A stretch of 64,000 nucleotides of DNA from Chelonoidis abingdonii (lineage: Eukaryota > Chordata > Testudines > Testudinidae), in NCBI RefSeq assembly GCF_003597395.2, contig NC_133770.1:28508802-28572801 (forward strand), written 5' to 3'. The notes beneath the pieces are model-generated. The model worked only from the letters and a program-made list of their open reading frames with translations, was not told the origin of the DNA and made no database searches. A program made the translations under genes and the position numbers. Below are positions 9,900 through 21,083 of this stretch, piece after piece. Every line of letters begins with the position of its first letter. Position 1 is the first letter of the stretch.

Positions 9900-12291
9900 A
9901 CATGGCTTCATATTATGAATATTGTGATACAGCATGGCCAGAGGGCAGCATAAGAGTGTTAGCAGGGGGCCTTATTCCCTGCCAAGGGAGGAAGGTTTGC
10001 TTTAGATTAACTAGAACAGCTGTGGCCAGTTAGAGCACCTGACTCCAGTTAGAGCACCTGACTCCAGTCATGGGATATAAACCCCTGCTTCAGTCAGACA
10101 GGGGGTGGTAGTTGAAGGAGAAAGGTTGGATTGGAGCAGAGTGCAGATTGCAGAAGAGAAGAGTTTGTCCAGAGAGAAATAGAAGGTTTGGAGGAGTGCT
10201 GCGGTGGATTGGGAAGCCCAACAGAAACCCTAGGTAAGGGGCACCAGGCTTGTATAGAAGAGAGGCGAGAAGCCCTTCACAAGCTGACGGGTATGAGAGG
10301 GAAGTAACCCAGGGGAAGAAACCGCTAGTCAAGTGGTTCACCACAACCCCAGGGCCCCTGGGTTGGGACCTGGAGTAGAGGGCGGGCCCAGGTCCCTCCC
10401 TCTCCACTCCCCTCCTCCAAGGACACTAGGGGAGTGATTAAGAACTGGTTCAGAGGCAAGCAATAGCGCCCTGAACCTACCCCAGAGAAGAGAAAGCGCG
10501 AGACCCAGCAGAACAGTACCGGCAATTTGCCACAATATGCAAAAGCTGTGAGAGAAGAAAGTGACCTAACAAGTAGTGAAGATAAAGTCTACAAACAAGT
10601 CCTTGCCACTGCACTGAAGAGGAATGAAGACCATGTTACAGTTCTTACCAACCAGGTCATCAACAATATGACAAAACTATTTAATCCTGAAACACCGCCA
10701 GAGGTGCTTATCAACATATTTACTGGACTTGATGTAACACCAGATGTACAAGAGTCTCTACTGAAAATAGCAAATGTTAGTGAAGAACAAATGGATAGAT
10801 TTATAAGAGATGTATTTGATTCTGGTGTGACATATAGCTTCTTCAGCCCAATCAGGAAATCTGGCATCAAAATACTTGCTGACAGGGCCAAGAAGACAAA
10901 ATGTAAGTCTGGCAAAGGAGAGATAATTACAGCAATTATCAGTCCAGAAATTGTTTCCCTCAGAGAGATGCAGAGATGATGTGTCAATGGAAACTGTTCT
11001 TAGTCATCCAATAGGACCTGTGCCTATGTCCCTCTTCTATGCTGATGGAACAATGAGAAGAACAGACAAAGCTGAATTAGGACATCAGCTGGAAGTTCAA
11101 GTTGAGAGAATCCATGAGCTAAGAGCATGCAACAAAGAAACCACAGTATACATCAGAGATGCCATAGCTGTAATACTAATGATGGCTGGAGACAAATTGG
11201 TTTCTGAGTACTTGAGGCAGGGCTTTAGCAACGCTAATTCAATAATCAAAGTCTTTGACAGATATTACAATAGCAATTCTATGAAAATTTCAAAAGACAG
11301 TGCTGGATAGAATCCATGTTGGATGCAAGAATATCAGGTGATGGGTGGACAACCTGTGTCCCCATGGAAAAAAGTTTCTAACTATGGCATCCAACAAGAA
11401 GTCACCTGTAAATTCCTCTCAATATATGGTTTAAATCACACCTGAGAGTGTAGGAGACCACCTAACACACCTTTGTTTGGTTTAGACTTTCCCAGTGGTG
11501 AAGTAATGAAGTAGAGATGTCCAAGAAGCCCAACAGTTGTACAAGTGGACAGAAGTATGTTTCTGCATGCTTTTTGTGCTAATATGGCTTCTGGGTTTCT
11601 TGATGTCAAAGGAGCCATAGTAATTAGATAATCTGATACAGATGTTTTGGTCCTGTTCACTGCTTTCAAAAAATGGAACACACAGATAACATGTGGATTG
11701 AAACAGGCACCATTACCAGTACAACCGACAAGCATCGCTTCATATTTGTGCATGCAATTTATGATGCACTCATTCCTGACTTCTGCAAAATAATTCCTGT
11801 TGAACATCCATTAACAGGATGTGACTCTGTCATCCCTCTTTGGTGCTGGGGTGAGGGACAAATCTGTTTAATATCGTCAAAATGAAGGTAAATTACCACT
11901 TCATCGAGCTTGCCAAATTAGGAGAGAGTGGATGGAGAAGCTGCAATTTCTGCAGAAAGGAAGTTGGTAACAGTGTTGTATGACCAGAGTAAAAAAGAAA
12001 AGGAAACTCACAGAGACCTGAGCTGGCAAATACAGATGTGGATGTCTTTGCACATAGAAAAACCAGATATTGGCTCATCATTGCAACACGGATGGAAAAA
12101 ATGTGGATGATGAACTACATCCACTATTCTTCAAGGACCCAATGGCATCTGAGCCATTTAAAAGACCTTATTTGCGCCTGCACAATCAACTGCCTGCAAT
12201 CAGAACAATCTTCCCTACACAGAACTGTGTACACGCCAAGACAATGAAGTATGTGAAAACATGTGCGCTCTCAACAGAGGTCATACTGATG
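9900..12291 (+). pseudogene. Decayed gene of the DTD/GCDT (PIN/FEN-like) family with Cys-rich tail
   Basis: After the solo LTR is set aside, the pieces follow one another on the plus strand in shifting frames. 10535-10978 holds an N-terminal region with KQVLATALKRNEDHVTVLTN; 10951-11310 holds VLSHPIGPVPMSLFYADGTM and VYIRDAIAVI. 11540-11655 holds SMFLHAFCANMASGF and SDTDVLVL; 11673-11885 holds MWIETGTIT, RFIFVHAIYDALIP and HPLTGCDS. 11928-12120 holds a region ending in a degenerate GWKK, and 12152-12291 a Cys-rich tail (DLICAC..NCLQSEQ). This order (SDTDV.VL, W.qTG, HALTGCDT, Cys-rich end) is that of a large family of uncharacterised, often multicopy animal proteins. The spaced aspartates and LTGCD resemble the PIN/H3TH core of FEN1/XPG nucleases, which is my inference. 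At least four frame breaks and several stops make it non-functional. Confidence 0.7.
9923..10534 (+). mobile_element. Solo LTR (612 bp) inside the DTD/GCDT pseudogene
   Basis: The segment starts tgtgatacag and ends atttgccaca (TG...CA) and is flanked by atat on both sides (9919-9922, 10535-10538). A TATA-like gatataaa sits at 10074-10081, upstream of cttcagtcagacagg, as in LTR promoters. The reading frame of the interrupted gene (E-Y-A-K-A-V) continues across the site if the LTR and one atat are removed. No internal retroviral or Gypsy genes are present, so it is a recombined solo LTR. Family unnamed; LTR form only. Confidence 0.8.
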
Positions 12292-12487
12292 AATAAGATC
12301 ATGATGATGACTAGAAATGTAACCAGAGTTCTTACATTTCAATGATACCTGTAAACACGTATTAGATTTTGTTTTACCCTTTAGATTGTTGTTGTGATGC
12401 TTCAAGGTCACAAAGAAATTCAGTTTAATGTCTTGAAATAGTCATTATACTAACTGAAATGAATGAAAATATTTCAGAGTGGTCATG

Positions 12488-12645
12488 TTAATGTATTGAT
12501 GGTGTCATTGTTTATCCTCACTTCTATGGTAACAGCACTACTTGACAGCATCACATCATATATCATCTTAGAGTAGATATTATAAGCTTTCAAATGATGT
12601 ATGATGTGCATATCTGTGTGGAATGGGTACATTACATTGACCAAA
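12488..12645 (-). repeat. Right inverted-repeat arm of the 9.1-12.7 kb unit
   Basis: It is the reverse complement partner of 9185-9311. It also folds on itself: cacatcatatatcat at 12552 pairs with atgatgtatgatgtg ending at 12608, with aagctttcaa between. Confidence 0.65.
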
Positions 12646-12690
12646 TTGGTGGTATCTCCCACTTGCCTATATTGTGAAATTTTAAGTGAT

Positions 12691-13552
12691 CCATAACCTT
12701 TCATGGACCTTCTGTATACATATGGATTTCACTTACTATGTAGTGCTAATGGACTACCCAGCATGATAAGGATTCCAGAATCTATTCTATAGTTGATTGT
12801 ATGTAACAAACTGTTGAATCTGTGTTTTAACATATATTTTCTGCTTATAACAAGACTTTGCAATTAATATTATTACAATAGAAAAAATCCCCTCTAACAG
12901 CATTCTGGGCTCTGGTATATCGTTTGAATTGGTATAAATAAGATTGTGGCACATAACAATGATGAAACACAGCAGAGCCAGGATCTTGCAGTGGGAAGGT
13001 TTACTGACACTTGCAGTTAAACAAAACCAACCACATTTTTCAAGTGAACGGAAAAAGCCAAAGCAGAAAATCTTTTTTTCCCCCTCAAGTTTGCATTTGC
13101 TATGTAAAATGCCTGGCAAATATCTAATGATTTGGCGCAAGTGCTGATAACTGAAATCCTCTTTAAATGAAAGCAGATTAAGTGACACTGCACACAGGTT
13201 TGTCATTTATTCCGTTTTTTAGCATTAAATTAGAAGGGGATAGAAGGGGCCTTCTTTCAGAAAGATTGAAGAAATCGTGCCTGAAGATGAATGCTTCATC
13301 CCAATACTTCGTTGTACTCTGGGCATTAAGGACTCAATTACCTTTGCCACAAGCCCTGAGTTAAGGACCAGTGTGTAGTTGAACTGCCACAGTATCAGGC
13401 CTGGAACAAGAATTATTCCAACAGTCACCGTCTGGTTCCTGAGTTCTCCCTTTCTCCAGAGGAAAATGAATCACTAGTTCAAGCCTTACATCTGCAACAG
13501 ATAACTCCCCTCTTCCGCATCAGTTTAGGGGTGTTGGCCAGTGTACTGGAAG
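12691..13552. other. Spacer without recognised gene
   Basis: A minus-strand frame of 139 codons covers 13206-12787, but its composition (hydrophobic runs, many I/L/F/K) looks like AT-rich chance. I see no repeat ends here. Confidence 0.5.
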
Positions 13553-13676
13553 GAGGGTGACCAGATAGCAAGTGTGAAAAATCGAGACAGGAGTTGGGGG
13601 GTAATTGGAGCCTATATAAGAAAAACATCCAAAAATCAGGACTGTCCCTATAAAATCGGGACATCTGGTCACCCTA
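13553..13676 (+). mobile_element. 124-bp hAT-type MITE, copy 2
   Basis: The element starts gagggtgaccaga and ends tctggtcacccta, and is flanked by actggaag (13545-13552) and attggaag (13677-13684), a 7/8 duplication. Its body (caagtgtgaaaaatcgagac ... ctataaaatcgggaca) is the best preserved of the three copies. Confidence 0.9.
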
Positions 13677-13829
13677 ATTGGAAGGAGATGAAATGGGGCA
13701 GAGCCCTCGGAACTCCTGTGCCTACCTACTTGCACAACAGGGTGTCATCATTGTCATCATGGAAAATTCCAAAGGGATGTGCCCCTCTACCAAACTAAGC
13801 ACTACCTGGATCAATCTCAGATAAGAAAT

Positions 13830-14690
13830 TTAAGGTGGTTTGATTGAATATACATTTTGTCCATCACTGGTAATCTTGTTGCACTGCCAAAGCTGTTGGC
13901 ACCAATGTGTAGTGGCATTCCTTGGTACACACACTTTGGAATTTGTTGCTTTTCCAGTCTTTTAATGTCGACCCAAGAAAACCACTGAAACTGAACCAGT
14001 GCTCATGGAGGCAGTTGCTGAGTTTGGCTTCCCAATATCCTTGTTCCTAATCTTGCCCTGCCACTTGATATGGAGCAGCTGAGGGAGACAATGAGAACTG
14101 AGCATGTCAATTTGTTGTTCTTCAGCCTTGCTCAGGGACCACGTTTCATTTCCATACCACAGAGTTGCTTTACCTGTGGTTCTATAGATCTACAGCTTTG
14201 TAAAAAAGCTTGATGTTACAATGATGACAGAGGCCACTAAGGGGCAGGAAACATGGCAACAGCTGCTGATATATGAGCATCAATATCTTTCAAGCGTCCT
14301 CCAGCACTGTCTCTGATGCTGCCCAAATATTTGACAGCTGCCACCTGCTTGACAGCCCATCCATACAGGTTAATATTGAGCTGGTTGTAATCTGGAGCTG
14401 GAGGGTCTTTGATGGCAATGGCCAGGGACTTGGGTTTATCCAGATTAATAACCAGACCAATACGTGCTTCTTCTTGCCCAACCAGATCAGCTGCCAACTA
14501 CAACAATTCACCAAACCGAGACAACAGAACAATGTCACTGATGTATTCAGGCTCTTGAAAAAGAAGGATGCTTAGCTTGACATCACCAACAGCTGCCCCC
14601 CTCAAGCTTATCCATCAACCAATCAATGCCAATATTGAACAACAGTGGTGAGAGGAAACCCTGTTGTGTATCTGCCATTGACTGTAATGC
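13830..14690 (-). mobile_element. LINE reverse-transcriptase C-terminal fragment, antisense
   Basis: The minus strand encodes, in order, GLVINLDKPKSLAIAI, QVAAVKYLGSIRDSAGGRLK with IDAHISAA (14497-14237), then YGNETWSLSKAEEQQ and IKWQGKIRN (about 14165-14040). The 'KYLGS..d.G....i..RI..A' and 'YG.ETW.L..a....l' blocks are the thumb and C-terminal signature of many LINE reverse transcriptases. It differs from the CR1 copies in this window, and I cannot fix the clade. Several shifts and stops make it dead. Confidence 0.75.
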
Positions 14691-14709
14691 AGCTTTCATT
14701 TTATTATAG

Positions 14710-14815
14710 TGCTCAATAGATGTTAGGCACCTTGGTGCTTTAGAAAATCCCACTAGATGACTATATGCATCTTTAAGGGCTTACATGCATTTAAAAATCT
14801 GTCCCTAAGTAACTT
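14710..14815. repeat. Fragment of the 'ttaggcacc..aaatcccac' repeat
   Basis: It contains gttaggcaccttggtgct and agaaaatcccactagatg, the same phrases as 5455-5520 in altered order. Unnamed old repeat. Confidence 0.4.
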
Positions 14816-15419
14816 GTCATACAGGAAGTTTGTAGTGGAGTGATGCAATTTTACCTGTGTCTCTCAAGTCCTAGGTTATGAGCCTAACTACTAGATCATC
14901 CTTCATCTCTGCCTACTAGATAGCAATCCAGGTAGCCCATGTAGTGGGCTAAGGCAGCATCTTGCAATTTCTTTTCCCTTCAACTAGCATGTAGCCTGGC
15001 AGAGCTGTGCCCTAAATCTTATGCATTGCCTGACCTTTTGACACTGACACATGTCACAATCACTAAGCAGCCATCCAATAGGGGCTAGATTGTTGGTTGG
15101 ACTATGTTCTTGCAAAAGTGAATAAGAACCCTCCACCTCCACTTTACATCTGGGGCTACTTGACCCTTGAGCCCAAGCCTGTAGACTATTTTTCCACTTA
15201 TTCCCTCCCAGCAAGAAGGTCGGTGGCAAAGGCGTATGGAATAGATGGAGCCAAAGGTGCAAAGGGCAGGGGTTGGTAATCCGTGGGTAGAGAATAGCAA
15301 TAAATGACCCCTCCCTATGAGCAAGAAGGAAGCAAATGAGGAATAGTAACTCACAATTCTTAATATGTATCCCCTCATGTGGTGGATGATTGGTGATTAG
15401 CACACTAGCTTGAAACAGG

Positions 15420-15600
15420 GGTTTGAGCCCCTGCTCTGACTCTGACTCCCTGTATGGCATTTAGCAAGTCACTTAGCCTCTGTTCATTGGTTCTCTGTCT
15501 GTAAAATGGGAATAACAACACTCAGGTACCTCGCAAGTATCATGAGGATAAATACATTAAAGATTTTGAGGTACTCAAACACTATGGTAATGGGAGACAG
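15420..15600 (+). repeat. MIR-like SINE fragment
   Basis: The text gctctgactctgactccctg, tggcatttagcaagtcactt, agcctctg and tgtctgtaaaatgggaataa is the core of MIR/CORE-type tRNA-derived SINEs of amniotes. The tRNA head is mostly lost. Confidence 0.75.
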
Positions 15601-15609
15601 ATAAGTTTC

Positions 15610-16330
15610 TAACACTATGTCTTCACTATGACCTTGTGTACACCTACTCAAACTAGTTCTAATCAAATTAGTGTCAGTATAAATAGCAGTTTTGCCATGG
15701 CAATAGAGGCACAGCTTTGTTATACCAAGTATAACCCCAGATTAAACTGGTGGGTACATACCTGGGAGAACTAAGCCATGCTACCATGGCTACACAGCTA
15801 CCTATATTAGTGCTAGGTGTCAGGCCCTGCAAGTCTCAAACCTGTGCTCATGGGAGTCATCACACTCCAATCGTCCACCTAGCAGTTCACAGACAGCAGG
15901 TGGGACCGGAGTCCATGAAGCCCAACTGGGGCACAAGCCCTGCCTGCACTCTGACTGGGAGAGCTCCAAAACTTCTGATTGGGCTGCAGCCCATGTTTAA
16001 ACCAGAGGAGGAAAAAGGAAGTTTTTACAACTGGGCTTCACCCTGCCATAGTCTGCTAGTCTGTGTTTACCAGTTCCTGACTTGGCCTGACTCTTGATCC
16101 CTGTTCCCCAGTCTAGATTTCCTGGCCTTCCAATCCAGCTTGATTTCTTGTCATTGGTTCCTGGACCTTTGGCTTGTGCCTGATGCTAGCCCCTAGGCCA
16201 GGCTGCCCATGGCCTGGCCCTGACACTATTACAAGTATCTGTGCACAAGCTCTCGAGCTCAGACCACATTTAGCCTAACATGGGTAGACTGAGTCTAAAG
16301 TCAAAATCTAAGACCTAATTTTTTATCTTC
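15610..16330. repeat. Old repeat ('actatgtcttcactatg') split by a solo LTR
   Basis: Flanks 15610-15817 and 16226-16330 read like one degenerated 'tgtctacact' type non-autonomous DNA element common in this window, separated by the LTR at 15818-16225. Its far end is not clearly seen. Confidence 0.35.
15818..16225 (+). mobile_element. Solo LTR (408 bp), Ty3/Gypsy-like
   Basis: It starts tgtcaggccctg and ends ggcctggccctgaca, so the ends are TG...CA inside a longer inverted tgtcaggcc/ggccctgaca match. The interior has the 'cctgacttggcctgactcttgatccc' tract typical of reptile Gypsy LTRs. The flanks ctagg and ctatt share only three bases, so the target duplication is eroded or my boundary is off by one or two. 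Confidence 0.65.
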
Positions 16331-18379
16331 ATGCTGTTGTTAGAAGTCTGGAATACTTTGACCCCTACTCACCGATTTGTTCTTCAATTGATATGAGTCA
16401 ATGTTTAGTTTTCCTTGGTATCATTCCACTGGTATCATTCCATTTCAATAGTTCTGACAGAACACTGCAAGTCTTTTCCCCCTATAATGTCTATTAAAAA
16501 AAAAAGAAAGAAAGAAAGAATTCAGTCCCAGGAGGAACAGCTTCTTTTATACAGGTTTTTCCTTTTCTAATTTAACTCTAGTTAAGATATTTTGTTGTTG
16601 TTTTTACTAGAATCTTAAATAACTCGTGCAATTTGGAAAATAAAATATTTCATTTGACCTCTAATAATAAGCAGATTGGAATTCACGGCAACAAAACAAA
16701 ATCATTTGGATTATTAGAACTGTATGAAGTAATTGCTATTTACAGAACTCTTTGTGGCTTAAAAGAGACTTAGGTGAAAGGGCAAAGTGACTCTGTATAT
16801 GTTTCACATTCAAAAAGTGTTACAAATGTGTCGGTTATCCCACCTGTTGTATATTAAGTCATTTCATGCTGGCCAAGGATGATGCTCTGGTGAAACGCTG
16901 TGTGCTGCAGTGTCATCAGTGGAACCCAAGGCTCATGTCGGCAGTAGCTCTGAATGCCTTTTCCAGCTTTAGAGCTAGACTGTGAGTTTTGGCATGAGCC
17001 TGAGCAGCCCCAGCCCCAGAAATAGTACTGGAGGCGTTGTGTGTCAGACATATCCCAGAGTCACCCTGTTCTACATGACTCAAGGGGAGAGCTGTGCAAA
17101 TTTTTTTTTAAATAATTATTATTTATTTTTAGATCACCAGCAATTCTGAAAACTTGTTTCTGTTTCAGGTTGACCTGAAAACAACCAAACAAGAATGAAA
17201 GATTTTGATTTTAAGCATCATTTTCCTTTTAACAAGTAAAGGAAATTTTGAAACTAAAGCCTTTTCACATAGAAAAGTCAAAATGTTTTGCACCTTTCTG
17301 GATTTATTTGAAGTGTGTGTGCGGGGGGGAGAGGGGGGGAATTTGACTGAAACAATTTGGTAAAATTGATATGAATTCACAAAATGTTTCAGTCAACCGA
17401 AATCTGCATTTTTATCTGAAACAAGTTCCAATTAAAAACATTTTTTGATCAGTTCTACTCAAGGGTAGTAATTTACTTTTGGGCTATAGCAGCAGCATAT
17501 TGCTAAAGTTCCTCTTTTTCTCTGACCCTGCTTGCCCCCACTGCGGTGCTGCCTCAGCTGTATTGGCTGGAAGTGAAAAGGATGTAGATCCAATGTTCCA
17601 CCCACTCCCCATCTACTTGCTTCAGGGATATAATAAGGTAGGCAATGCCCATTTACTCCTAGAACCATGCAGATCGGTTAAAGAATAAATGGGCTTGTTA
17701 CTCTCTTTTACTACTCCAGATGGGCATGTAGTCCAAGTCACAACCTAGTTTGTAAGTTTCATTTTTCCAAAAACATCTAGCCCTAATTTATTTCACATAC
17801 AACCAACCACAGCTGAATTCTCTGCCAACAGCTGAATAGTATGGTTAGTAAAGTGCTTGAATTTGTTGTGTAACTTGGCATTTGTACTGTGAATCTTTCC
17901 CCCCCAACCCAAAAACAAACTTCTGTCCATGGTGTGGCCAGTAGAATAACAGGAAATGAAAACCCCATTGCAAAAATATCTTTTGGCACACTCATAAAGC
18001 TCAGCATCTTTTTTATTTGCTTTTATTCTTCATTGAAGTTTACAGACTCTGCTTTATTTGCTGTTCCCCCTCCTCATTACTGAAGCCATTTCTGGCCTTC
18101 AATGCAGCTGCATCGATTGGGAACATTAGGCTGATACTAAAGTGCAGAGGAGTAAAATCACAAGCCTTCCTTCCTTTTGTTAACACTTTCACTGCTGTGA
18201 GTCCACCAATTTGCCTCTGAAGCAGTTTGGAAATGGAACTATTTATTTCCCACCAAAAAACAAGCAGGGCTTACTGAGCATTTCTTTACTGAGCAGGCAG
18301 AGCTTGATTCCTGAACACACTGCACTCTAGACATCAATCAGCAGCATAAAAATGAAGTGCAAAACTAACTCCTCATGAA
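16331..18379. other. AT-rich spacer
   Basis: No gene is recognised. It holds an A-run and (gaaa)n microsatellite at 16497-16520 and G-rich patches near 17320-17340. Open frames are short and look random. Confidence 0.5.
16497..16520 (+). repeat. A-run and GAAA microsatellite
   Basis: A run of ten or so A is followed by four gaaa units. Confidence 0.85.
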
Positions 18380-19011
18380 TAAGGTGATGATTTAATCACA
18401 GGTATTTTTAGTAAAAGTCACAGACAGGTCACGGGCAAGAAACAAAAAGTCACAGCCTGTGACCTGTCCATGATTTATATCATAAGTACCTCTGACTGAA
18501 TCTTGGGGGGTGGGAGCCTGGGGGGCCTGCAGCACCAGCTGTGGGGTCGGAGCCCCGGTGGCCCCACTGCTGCTCCAGCCACCACGGGGGGAACACCCGG
18601 GGGCCCTGTTGTTGCTCCAGCCAGCTGTTGCTCTGGCCACACCCCAGGATTGCCACCGGGAGCCACTGAGAGGCAAATTCTCCAGCTGCCCCCGGGACTG
18701 CTGCTCAAGCTGTCTCCAGGGCTAACCACACTAGCTGATGCTTGGGTAGTCCCCAGAGTCAGCTGCCCGGGACTGCCAAAGCAGTGGCCCGTGCACCTGG
18801 CCCCGAGCTGCTCCACCAGCGGCTGGTGCAACTGGATGTGAGGCACCTGAGTGGTTGCAGAGCCACTCCAGCAGCAGATGGTGTGGTTGTCCTCAGGGCT
18901 GACTGAGCAGCCCTGGGGTTAGCCACACTGGCTGCTGCAGAAGTCGCTGAGGGTGCAAGAAGTCACAGAATCCATGACTTCCATGACCTCCATGACAAAC
19001 ACAGAGCCCTA
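18380..19011 (-). mobile_element. 632-bp GC-rich non-autonomous hAT-type element with perfect 8-bp duplications
   Basis: The flanks are ctcatgaa at 18372-18379 and again at 19012-19019, identical. The ends are taaggtg and, on the other strand, tagggct. The low-coordinate end has a foldback, gacaggtcacgggc against gcctgtgacctgtc, and the other end repeats 'ccatgac' several times. The middle is GC-rich, unlike the AT-rich flanks. The overlapping proline/glycine-rich frames on both strands are composition effects. Known turtle repeats have this layout; orientation is set from that memory. Confidence 0.8.
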
Positions 19012-20494
19012 CTCATGAATAATAGAACTGGGTCAGTTGTGAATCCCTGCCAGGTAGTGAAATAAGGCAAAATGCCAGGATAATAAGGTACATCTAAGTA
19101 ATATAGAATGTAGTGGCTCTAATTCATGTGGAGCCCTATGTTCAGCCCAGGAGCTCTGCACAAAGGCAAGGATCCATTTGCATCATCCAATTTCAAGATC
19201 ATGTCATTGTTCATTATGAAGGTCATATCCCCCCAGTAATTCTTGAGGATTGACTTGGTAAACATTACCATCTTTCTAGCCTTCTCCACTTTTAAACATT
19301 ACCAGAAAAGGCTCTTCTCACAGTGCCACCTCACATCGCCCCATGCCAAGATTTTTTTAGGCCACATATTTAGAAATTTCCCCATTTTCTTTCTTCTTAT
19401 GTAGAGCAGGAGTTTGTCTCTTCAGCAAATCATTTTTGTTAGATTTGTATTTTGATGGCTCATTTAAAAAATAGGTTTGTAGCATATTTAAGATGAGTTG
19501 CACAATACCCCAAGAAACTCCGAAATACTGATTGCATATCTGCCTTTGTTCTACAAAGAATCCCACTTTCCTCCCTTTCAAAATATATCTAATTCTTTAT
19601 CGCTGTGATTAGATAGTGATAAACAGTAGTACAGCATGCAGGTTTGCCAATGTTTCAGACTGTACGATGACCCAAAATTCTTAAATAGTTTTCTTGGATA
19701 CAAAGTCAGTTTCAACTGGCCTTCCATGGCTTGATACCATTAAAGCACAAGTCTTGGAAGCCTAAGGATCCTGAAGACATTAACTGGGAATGTTCAGATT
19801 ATATAGCTCAATTCAGCAATGGGCAATTCAAAACTATCATCATTTCTTGCTCAGTCTTTGACCAAGACCTTTACCCCTCCTCCCCTAGAGATCTAGGCAG
19901 GCTCATGAAAAGCATCAAGTACTCTAAATTGGCCTATTGAATCCATCCAGTTTGGCTTGAATGGATGATGCCTTTCTCTTGTCCTTCCCCAATGGTTTCC
20001 TAAGAGACAATGAAATAATCTATAAATCATGTCTGAAAGAGTGCTGTAAGACTTTGAAATAGTTCTTTCAAGATTTATCAGACGCAAACTGATTCCTGTC
20101 CATATTCCTAATTTCTTTTTTAAAGAGGCTCTATTGCCATTATTAACATATCAGCCTAACCCTAGTGCTGTGGGGTCATCACAATGTATTTCTGTGGGGC
20201 AGGAGAGGATATGTGCTTATGCCATAGGCTCAGTTCTGAGCCGAGGCTGGGAGTATTTTAGAGGCAGAGAACTCAGCCCTGTGAGGATGGGACTGGACCT
20301 GTGCAAAACACAACAGATTCAGCTCTCAGAAGTATGGGAACATTATTTTTAGCTTCAGACCCATGTGAGTCTGAAAATATATCTTGATTCTAAACTTTGG
20401 TTTTGAGTTTAGAGCTCAAATATGTACTATATCAGAGTGACATTTAATTCAACCATTGACTTTCCTCTGGTTTTGTGCTGCTCCTACACTGCTT
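19012..20494. other. AT-rich spacer
   Basis: No gene, RNA or repeat boundary is recognised. Confidence 0.5.
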
Positions 20495-21083
20495 AGAATC
20501 ATAGAATTATTGGCCTGGAAGGGGCCTAGAAGTCACGAGGTCCAGACTGTGCTGTGACTGGACCAAGTAAACCTAGACCCTCCCTACCTCTTTTTAAATG
20601 CCTCCAATGATGGAGATTCCACAACTTCCCCTGGAAACCGATCACAATTTGACTACCATTATCGTTAGAAAGCGTTCCCTAATATCTAACCTAAATCTGC
20701 ATTGCTGCGGATTAAGCCCATTACTTGTCCTTTAGTGGATATGAAGAACAATTTATCCCCATCATCTTTATAACAGCCCATAACATATTTGGAGAGTTAT
20801 CAAGTCCCTCCTCTTTTTTTTGTGAAGATTAAACATGGCCAGGCTTTTTAAAGTTTTCCTCATAGGTCAAATTTCCATAATATGCTCTCCTCTAGACTTT
20901 CTCCAATTTGTTCACATCCTTCCTAAAATGTGGTGTCCAGAATTGGACACAGTACTTCAACTGAGGCCTCCCCAGTGCCAGGAAGAGTGGGACAACTATC
21001 TCCCATGTCTTCCATACAAACACTCCTATTAATACACGCCACAATGATATTAGCCTTTCTCACAGCTGCATCACTCTGTTGAC

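Larger units (their letters stand above)
9130..12690 (+). mobile_element. Transposon-like unit with long terminal inverted repeats and a DTD/GCDT-family gene
   Basis: Left arm about 9130-9310 and right arm about 12488-12690 are inverted copies. The best blocks are 9189-9201 against 12628-12640 (taatgtacccatt), 9213-9265 against 12552-12608 (both starting cacatcata.atca.ttgaaagctta), and 9277-9311 against 12488-12523 (aagtg.g..aaacaatg.ca). A 25-bp indel separates the last two. Between them lies a decayed gene with motifs SDTDVLVL and HPLTGCDS and a Cys-rich tail, itself split by a solo LTR. The outer ends and the target duplication could not be fixed. I cannot name a superfamily. Confidence 0.6.

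Noticed and set aside
10090..10525. Minus-strand frames of 65-105 codons
   Set aside because: Antisense of the LTR leader; shadows without motifs.
12787..13206. Minus-strand open frame of 139 codons
   Set aside because: Hydrophobic and lysine-rich text without motif, in AT-rich DNA; no splice or start context. Treated as chance.
18475..18846. Pro/Gly-rich frames that look like collagen or mucin
   Set aside because: Both strands are open because the transposon is GC-rich; the frames end inside the element with intact target duplications.
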